A stretch of DNA of 16,046 nt from CAYZJD01 sp964478455 (GTDB lineage Bacteria > Acidobacteriota > Terriglobia > Bryobacterales > Bryobacteraceae), in contig CAYZJD010000067.1 of NCBI GenBank assembly GCA_964478455.1, forward strand, positions 1 to 16,046, written 5' to 3'. The notes beneath the pieces were generated by a model, which saw nothing but the letters and a program-made list of their open reading frames with translations, was not told where the DNA came from and searched no databases. A program made the position numbers and the translations under genes. Of the stretch, positions 11,811 through 16,046 are shown one piece after another. Position 1 is the first letter of the stretch, and each line of letters opens with the position of its first letter.

Positions 11811-12617
11811 CTACAACCAGTCGAGCCTCTCGACCGCCCGCTCCGCCCCGACGACGCGCACGAAAACGTCTTCGAGCGTTTCCGCGCCGAGCTGGCCGAT
11901 GTCCTGCTCCATGACGAGCTTGCCCTCGTGGATGATGGCCACGCGATCGCACAGCCGCTCGACGACCTCCAGCACGTGCGAGGTGAGGAAGATGGTCGCG
12001 CCGCGCCGCACCAGGTCGACCAGCAGATCCTTCATCAGGCGCGCGCCCACGGCGTCCACTCCTTCGAAGGGTTCGTCCATCAGGAACAGCTCGGGCCGGT
12101 GGATCAGCGCAGCGGCCATGGCGACGCGCTTGCGCATGCCCTTGGAGTATTCGGCGATGAGCTTGCGGCGGTCGCCATCCAGCTCGAACAGCGAAAGCAG
12201 CTCGCGCGAGCGCTCCCGCGCCACCGGACGCGCCAGGCCGTACATGCGGCCGACGAACTCAAGAAACTCCGCGCCGGTGAGCCGGTCGAACAGCAGCGAC
12301 TCGTCGGGCACCAGGCCGATCCGCCGCTTGATCTCGGTCGCCTGTTCGGGCATTGGCAGGCCGAGCAGCTCGATGGAGCCGGAGGCCGGCGGCGTCAGGC
12401 CTGTGAGCATCCGGATGGTGGTGGTCTTGCCGGCCCCGTTGGGACCGAGAAAGCCGAAGAAGCAGCCGCGGGGGACGGTGAGCGTGAGCCCGTCCACGGC
12501 GGCCTTGTCGCCGTAGACTTTCCGCAGTTCGCGAACCTGAATCGCAAGACCGGGGACAGCCCGCATGTTTCCGCCGCCAGCGGCGGAAACATGCGGGCTG
12601 TCCCCGGTCTTCATCAT
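11811..12617 (-). CDS. ABC transporter ATP-binding subunit
   Basis: Counting from the internal Met at 12566, the ATPase shows Walker A GPNGAGKTTT (41-50), Q-loop region GLVPDES (84-90), signature YSKGMRKR (140-147; LSGGQ variant), Walker B LFLMDEP (160-166) and switch His197 (TSHVLE). All catalytic elements are present. It powers the permease encoded 3 bp downstream and resembles ATPases of ABC-2-type exporters. Start: the frame opens with tandem ATGs at 12617/12614 just after AGGGG, but the next 22 codons lie inside a perfect 66-bp palindrome. Homology to the family starts at AIQVRELRKVYGD, just past it. ATG 12566 lies inside the palindrome's distal arm and would be buried in the mRNA hairpin. 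The outer ATGs are accessible, so I keep 12617 with low certainty. An N-terminal extension of ~17 residues results. Confidence 0.9.
   Translation of the reverse strand: MMKTGDSPHVSAAGGGNMRAVPGLAIQVRELRKVYGDKAAVDGLTLTVPRGCFFGFLGPNGAGKTTTIRMLTGLTPPASGSIELLGLPMPEQATEIKRRIGLVPDESLLFDRLTGAEFLEFVGRMYGLARPVARERSRELLSLFELDGDRRKLIAEYSKGMRKRVAMAAALIHRPELFLMDEPFEGVDAVGARLMKDLLVDLVRRGATIFLTSHVLEVVERLCDRVAIIHEGKLVMEQDIGQLGAETLEDVFVRVVGAERAVERLDWL
12546..12611. repeat. Perfect 32-bp inverted repeat with 2-nt loop, at ABC ATPase start
   Basis: Bases 12546-12577 and 12580-12611 are exact reverse complements around the dinucleotide CA at 12578-12579. Each arm contains GACCGGGGACAGCCCGCATG. The GGGGACAG/CTGTCCCC core recalls palindromic elements of the REP type linked to IS200-like tyrosine transposases, but no transposase gene lies in the window. 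On the minus strand the element starts at the third codon of the ATPase frame and keeps that frame open throughout. As RNA it would be an extremely stable hairpin. Confidence 0.9.
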
Positions 12618-12664
12618 CCCCTAGTATCGTACTGACAACGGCACGCCGCGCGCGCCTGCACAAA

Positions 12665-13786
12665 TCACTCCGGCGGAATCTCGGCGACGTAAACCTGGGT
12701 GTGGCCGGTCCGGTCGCTGGCGAAGGCGATCCGCTTTTCGTCGGGAGAGAACGACGGGTGCGGGTGGGTCCATTGCGGACCGTAGACGGTGTCGGTGGGG
12801 GTCTCGAGCCAGCTCAGCGCGCCTGCGGCCGGGCCGCTGTGCGCCGCGTCGAAATCTTCCGCCAGGGCGTAGCGCGATTTGGTCCATTGACTGCCCCGGT
12901 TGCTCGATTCCGACAGGCACACGCGCCGTCGCGCGCCGATCGCGGCGTCGATCAGAAAGATGCCCTCGTCCGGGTGGTTGGTGTCGCAGAGGACCTGCGT
13001 CCCGGCGCGGTTCGGCGTGATATGCCAGGCGTTGAACTCGCAGATTGTGCTCTGCTCGCGCGTGTTCCAGTCCATCCGCATCAGGGCCTTCGGCCAGCGC
13101 GTGAAAACAAGGTCGCCCGTGCGGCCGAGGAAGGTCTCGTGAACGACGAACTCATCGTTGCTGTGTTCGTAGAGGCACTCCAGCCCCGATCCATCGCGCC
13201 GGACGCGGTGCATGCGCGGGGCGGGGTCCGCCGCGAACTCGAGCCACTCTGGATCGAGCGGATGGAACTGCGGATGAATCACCGTGCGCGGGAACGGAAT
13301 GACGCGCCAGCCCGTGCAGTCCGAACGGCCGGCGGCGACTCCACACTGAGAGCCTTGCTTGATGGCGGCGGTGATCCAGCGCCCGCCGTCCCCCAGGGTA
13401 CATTCACCCAATTGCGCGCCGGGGAAGGCGGCGATCCGCCGCTCCTCGAGACTCGTTCGCTCCAGTTCCCACACTTCCCCGCCCCGCACGAAAAACACGC
13501 GCTCGCCGTCCGGATGCACCGCCGCCGAGAACGGGTGGACCGGCGGACCGTCCGTCAACTGGCGGATCCCGCCTTCGCCAATGGTCGCCTCGAACAACTG
13601 CGGCGCGCCGCTGCGGTAAGAGGTAAACACCACGCCTCGCCCGCCGGCGGTGAACGAATTGTTGAGGAAATACGCCGGATGGTTGATCGACGGATGCGCG
13701 GTCAGCCGATGGACCACCGCGCCGGTGGCGTGGTCGCGCCCCACTGTGTGTTCCGCCGGATGCTGAGATCCTTTGCCGTACTTCAT
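12665..13786 (-). CDS. Oligogalacturonate lyase, PL22 family (cytoplasmic)
   Basis: Oligogalacturonate lyase cleaves unsaturated digalacturonate and short pectin oligomers by beta-elimination. The protein is a beta-propeller (repeated strands such as GRGVVFTSYRSG, GERVFFVRGG, EKRIAFASDR). Counting from a GTG at 13819, the metal site I recall for PL22 structures is preserved: His266 (AWHITPN), Gln349, His352, His354 (PQWTHPHPSFSPDE). The catalytic base candidate is His227 (VVHETF) and the charge-neutralising Arg is Arg202 (PRMHRVR). The Arg-to-base spacing of 25 matches my memory of the family. The start chosen here is ATG 13786 (MKYGKG), which leads into the conserved GAVVHRLT; the GTG adds 11 basic residues without homology. 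No signal peptide, consistent with cytoplasmic action. The gene lies 47 bp upstream of the ABC ATPase on the same strand. Confidence 0.87.
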   Translation of the reverse strand: MKYGKGSQHPAEHTVGRDHATGAVVHRLTAHPSINHPAYFLNNSFTAGGRGVVFTSYRSGAPQLFEATIGEGGIRQLTDGPPVHPFSAAVHPDGERVFFVRGGEVWELERTSLEERRIAAFPGAQLGECTLGDGGRWITAAIKQGSQCGVAAGRSDCTGWRVIPFPRTVIHPQFHPLDPEWLEFAADPAPRMHRVRRDGSGLECLYEHSNDEFVVHETFLGRTGDLVFTRWPKALMRMDWNTREQSTICEFNAWHITPNRAGTQVLCDTNHPDEGIFLIDAAIGARRRVCLSESSNRGSQWTKSRYALAEDFDAAHSGPAAGALSWLETPTDTVYGPQWTHPHPSFSPDEKRIAFASDRTGHTQVYVAEIPPE

Positions 13787-13805
13787 TGCCTGCTGCGCGC
13801 GCCGG

Positions 13806-13833
13806 ATGACTCGAATCACAATTCTGTTACGAT
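13806..13833 (+). promoter_or_regulatory. Candidate sigma-70-type promoter for the lipoprotein gene
   Basis: ATGACT (13806-13811) and TACGAT (13828-13833) each match four of six consensus bases and are separated by 16 bp, in an AT-richer pocket of the divergent region. Transcription would start around 13840, which favours the downstream start at 13936 over 13843 for the following gene. Weak evidence. Confidence 0.25.
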
Positions 13834-13935
13834 AGACCGGGAATGAGATCCAGACTGCCGACGGCCCAGTGCATCATGCGTTCGTGCCCTGCTCCCCCAC
13901 GCTCCCTTGTTTCGCTTGCGGCGAAAGCCGCCGCC

Positions 13936-14460
13936 ATGTTCCGGCGAAGCGTTCTTCCCAAAGTACCGCAACGAGCCGCCCTGGTGGCGCTGGCGTTCCT
14001 GGCGGGGTGTGCGCGCGACGCCGGCGGCGTCAGGATGTACTCCATGGGCGATCGGGCTGAGGTCGGCACATTGATCTACACCGTCCTCGAGGCCGAGTGG
14101 TTCAGCCACCTCGGCGAGGGGCCGGCGGCGCGAACGCCGAAGAACCAGTTCCTTGTGCTCCGCTTGAACGTGACGAACAGTGGTCCGACTGACATCACGA
14201 TCCCGGCCATGACGCTGGTGGACCCGGGTGGCAGAACGTACGAGCAGGAGGGAAACGGCGAGGGTGTTCCCGACTGGCTCGGCCTGTTGCGCAAGGTGCA
14301 GCCGGCCCAAACCGAGCAGGGCCGGGTGTTATTTGACGTTCCCCGAGGCGACTACCAGCTTCGCGTGACCGACGATGCATTCGAACCGGAGGACCTCAAG
14401 GTTGCGCTGATCCAGATCCCGTTGCGTTTCGAGTCGCATACCTCGACACTTCCTAGATAG
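13936..14460 (+). CDS. DUF4352-domain lipoprotein
   Basis: From the ATG at 13936 the protein has a lipoprotein signal: basic MFRRSVLPKVPQR, hydrophobic AALVALAFL, then lipobox LAGC with Cys25 as the lipidation site. The mature part matches DUF4352: VGTLIYTVLEAEW, FLVLRLNVTNSGPTDITIP, LVDPGGRTYEQE and a closing GRVLFDVPRGDYQLRV, an Ig-like beta-sandwich found in many exported proteins, with no enzymatic role known. The frame also opens at 13843 and 13876, but those starts put about 20-30 non-homologous residues before the lipobox signal and lie close to the candidate transcription start. No clear ribosome-binding site precedes any of the three. The next gene follows 23 bp later on the same strand and also encodes an exported beta-rich protein, so a joint envelope role is plausible. 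Confidence 0.82.
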   Translation: MFRRSVLPKVPQRAALVALAFLAGCARDAGGVRMYSMGDRAEVGTLIYTVLEAEWFSHLGEGPAARTPKNQFLVLRLNVTNSGPTDITIPAMTLVDPGGRTYEQEGNGEGVPDWLGLLRKVQPAQTEQGRVLFDVPRGDYQLRVTDDAFEPEDLKVALIQIPLRFESHTSTLPR

Positions 14461-14483
14461 AACCGCCGGATTGAGACACGACG

Positions 14484-15314
14484 ATGTTGCCAGTACTGCT
14501 GCTTGCGGGGCTGCTCGCGCAAGCGCCGCCGAGGCAGCTCCTGATTGTAGGCCCCACGCTGCACCAGTTCGAGGACGGCCCCAGGATCTACTCGGACCAC
14601 AGATACGTTCCCGGCGAGACCGTCTTCTTCAGCTTTCAGGTGCGCGGCTACGCGGTAACGCCGGGGGATGAGAAAAAGGTCCGCCTGACGTGGCGCATCG
14701 ACGCGCTCGACGCCGCCGGCGTGCGGCTGGTGGAGGAGACCAAGGGCGAGGTTGACACGGTGGTCTTCCCCGAGGACAAGGACTGGGCGCCGAAGGTCCG
14801 CTACAGCGTGCTGATCCCGCCGCACGCGGGAGCAGGCGACTACCGGCTCGTGGCCTTCGTGAAAGACGAAGTCGGTCTCCAGACGGTGACGGGCGTGATC
14901 ACGTTCCCGGTGCAGGCGCGGGCCATCGAGCCGAGCGACACGCTGGTAGTGCGCAACTTCCGCTTCCTCCGCAGCGAGCAGGACACGCAGCCGCTCACGC
15001 CGGCGTCGTACCACGTGGGGAACTCCCTCTGGGCGAAGTTCGACATCACCGGCTTCCGGATTGCCGAGAAGAACCGGTTCAAGGTGAGCTACGGGATTTC
15101 GATTCTGACCGCCGATGGCAAGCTCCTGTTCTCCCAGGAAGAAGCGGCGGTGGACGAGGGCGCGCCGTTCTACCCGAAACGCCACGTGCCGGCGGTGGTG
15201 AGTCTCACTATCCAGCCGGGCACGCCCGCGGGTGAATACGTCATGCGGGTGACCGTCCGCGACGAGCTGGGCGCGCAGTCCTGCGAAACCAAACAGTACT
15301 TCCGCGTCGAGTGA
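14484..15314 (+). CDS. Exported protein of two duplicated beta-sandwich-like domains
   Basis: I do not recognise a named family. The 276-aa product has a short signal peptide (MLPVLLLAGLLAQAPP) and two related halves. Residues ~41-143 (YVPGETVFFSFQVRGY ... YSVLIPPHAGAGDYRLVAFVKDEVG ... ITFPV) align by eye with ~176-275 (YHVGNSLWAKFDITGF ... VVSLTIQPGTPAGEYVMRVTVRDELG ... QYFRV). Shared landmarks are an aromatic strand followed by a Gly-Phe/Tyr turn, a D-G/A-G-hairpin, the PP/QPG..AG(D/E)Y motif, a V(K/R)DE(V/L)G turn and a closing FPV/FRV strand. The pattern suggests tandem Ig-like or fibronectin-like folds in the periplasm or outside. It lies 23 bp after the DUF4352 lipoprotein gene, likely the same operon. 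No catalytic motif is seen. Confidence 0.75.
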   Translation: MLPVLLLAGLLAQAPPRQLLIVGPTLHQFEDGPRIYSDHRYVPGETVFFSFQVRGYAVTPGDEKKVRLTWRIDALDAAGVRLVEETKGEVDTVVFPEDKDWAPKVRYSVLIPPHAGAGDYRLVAFVKDEVGLQTVTGVITFPVQARAIEPSDTLVVRNFRFLRSEQDTQPLTPASYHVGNSLWAKFDITGFRIAEKNRFKVSYGISILTADGKLLFSQEEAAVDEGAPFYPKRHVPAVVSLTIQPGTPAGEYVMRVTVRDELGAQSCETKQYFRVE

Positions 15315-15374
15315 GGGGCCTCCTCTAGTCACAGCCAACGCAGTCAGCCGCCTCCGTACCCTCCGCTCGCCAGA

Positions 15375-15842
15375 TCAGCGGACGGCATAGATGTCGTAGA
15401 CCACTTCATTCTTCGTCAGCCGGCCCTCTCCAATGCCCAGGCATTGCAGCCGGTTCAGCCACGCATAGTTCGGGTGAGCGGTCCAGTAGCGAGGCGCGAT
15501 GCGAAGGGAAATCACCGAGGGCAAGTCCTGCCGGAGGAATCTCTGATAACCATCCTCGCCGAGGTCGCAGATTCCCTGGTATGCGGTCATGATCAGGGCG
15601 CCGTCCTCGGTTTCCATCGTCGCGCGGACATCGAGGACCGCCACGCCATCCGTCCTGACAGTGAGCCAATCGCCCCCAACGGGCCTGATCTTGCCTCGCA
15701 GCTTTGGGCCGCTGACCTCTCCGCCCGTAACGTAGAAATTGACGCGGATGCCTTCAGCGACTGGACCGATCACTTCAGGCTGGCCCGCCAAAGTGACTGT
15801 GAGAGAACAGATGTGTTCCAGCTTGTAGTCGATCATAGACAT
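15375..15842 (-). CDS. DUF3237 family protein
   Basis: The 155-aa product matches the DUF3237 (UPF0311) layout: an opening EHICSLTVTLAGQPEVIGPVAEG, then VNFYVTGGEVSGPKLRGKIRPVGGDWLTVRTDGVAVLDVRATMET, the YQG turn and the terminal PRYWTAHPNYAWLNRLQCLGIGEG. The last part (W/Y..LN...G.G) is the family's most conserved block. It is a small beta-barrel protein of unknown function, cytoplasmic, with no signal peptide. Two in-frame ATGs open it (15842 and 15836); neither has a strong Shine-Dalgarno, although GAAAG lies close upstream. It runs convergent to the gene ending at 15314 with a 60-bp gap in which I see no clear terminator. Confidence 0.85.
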   Translation of the reverse strand: MSMIDYKLEHICSLTVTLAGQPEVIGPVAEGIRVNFYVTGGEVSGPKLRGKIRPVGGDWLTVRTDGVAVLDVRATMETEDGALIMTAYQGICDLGEDGYQRFLRQDLPSVISLRIAPRYWTAHPNYAWLNRLQCLGIGEGRLTKNEVVYDIYAVR

Positions 15843-15973
15843 CTTTCTTTCAGTTCTGGTTTATCCGAATTGGCCGCCTCCCGCAAGGAGTCTGAAGTCG
15901 CGCCAGTCCCGCTGGAATGCCACCCCGCCGAATCAGTCCCAATTCGACTGAGAACACCCGGCGCCTGCGCTCA

Positions 15974-16046
15974 CTATCTGGTGTATTGCCTCTTTTTCGC
16001 ACCCGCAGTGCGGCCGTCTACGGCATCGACGCGCATCTGATTGATG
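15974..16046 (-). CDS. Possible 3' end of an unidentified minus-strand gene (partial)
   Basis: On the minus strand, the frame entering at 16045 is open for 23 codons (ending ...DAVDGRTAGAKKRQYTR) and stops at TAG 15976-15974. The basic tail looks like a real C-terminus, but the length is too short to be sure, and another minus-strand frame is also open for about 36 codons. The remaining 15843-15973 shows nothing I can support beyond the leader of the DUF3237 gene. Confidence 0.3.
   Translation of the reverse strand, partial: INQMRVDAVDGRTAGAKKRQYTR

Noticed and set aside
10216..11952. Minus-strand frame of 578 codons overlapping the permease and ATPase genes in another frame
   Set aside because: Extremely Arg/Ala-rich with no membrane pattern. 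The alternative frame gives a coherent permease and complete ATPase motifs.
12701..13846. Plus-strand frame of 381 codons opposite the PL22 gene
   Set aside because: No domain signal and biased composition. The minus strand keeps the PL22 metal-binding and catalytic residues.
13927..13940. GCGGC-GAAA-GCCGC stem-loop just before the lipoprotein ATG, considered as a regulatory RNA element
   Set aside because: The stem has only five pairs and would occur by chance often in this GC-rich sequence. No further conserved structure is visible around it.
14352..15338. Minus-strand frame of 328 codons opposite the lipoprotein tail and the duplicated-domain gene
   Set aside because: Arg/His/Val-rich without domains. 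The plus-strand product has a signal peptide and an internal duplication that would not arise by chance.

Overview
The window is a stretch of high-GC bacterial chromosome. A representative line at 6421-6480 counts to 68% GC. The best taxonomic marker is the C-terminal ~215 residues of the large secreted protein at 4303-7278. It opens with VVNAASY and carries an IFGENLAGG motif, a pattern I recognise as the TIGR03437 domain, which is strongly associated with Acidobacteriota of the Solibacter/Bryobacter group. With an alpha-L-fucosidase-like GH29 enzyme and a PL22 oligogalacturonate lyase also present, a polysaccharide-degrading soil or sediment acidobacterium is the most likely source. This is inference; no rRNA or tRNA gene is present to confirm it.

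Layout. 1-1521 (+): the tail of an unidentified gene, then a secreted GH29 protein flanked on both sides by a near-identical short palindrome. 1577-4258 (-): a patch of lower GC (55% at 2221-2280 and 42% at 3841-3900). It holds a membrane-anchored periplasmic-binding-protein homologue, a perfect 14-bp-stem hairpin, a mazE antitoxin gene with a wrecked mazF toxin gene, and a PIN-domain toxin gene with its small downstream partner. This is the accessory part of the window. 4303-7278 (-): a 991-aa secreted putative zinc metallopeptidase with adhesion-type domains. 7329-10190 (+): a probable three-gene run of AIM24-family protein with zinc ribbon, radical SAM/SPASM enzyme, and a 143-aa two-TM protein. 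The tail of the last protein looks like a histidine-kinase dimerisation domain whose phospho-acceptor His is replaced by Tyr.

10194-13786 (-): PL22 lyase, ABC ATPase and ABC permease in one direction. A perfect 32-bp inverted repeat (2-nt loop) begins right after the first two ATG codons of the ATPase reading frame. 13936-15314 (+): a DUF4352 lipoprotein and a secreted protein made of two copies of one beta-sandwich-like domain. 15375-15842 (-): a DUF3237 protein, then possibly the tail of another minus-strand gene at the window edge.

Functional reading. The GH29 enzyme (outside the cytoplasm) and PL22 lyase (cytoplasmic) fit plant cell-wall breakdown but lie far apart and are not an operon. 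The most unusual items are the hairpin at the ABC ATPase start, the His-to-Tyr DHp-like protein coupled to a radical SAM gene, and the decayed mazF beside an intact mazE. I saw no CRISPR array, integrase, transposase, tRNA or rRNA. No gap between genes exceeds about 220 bp.
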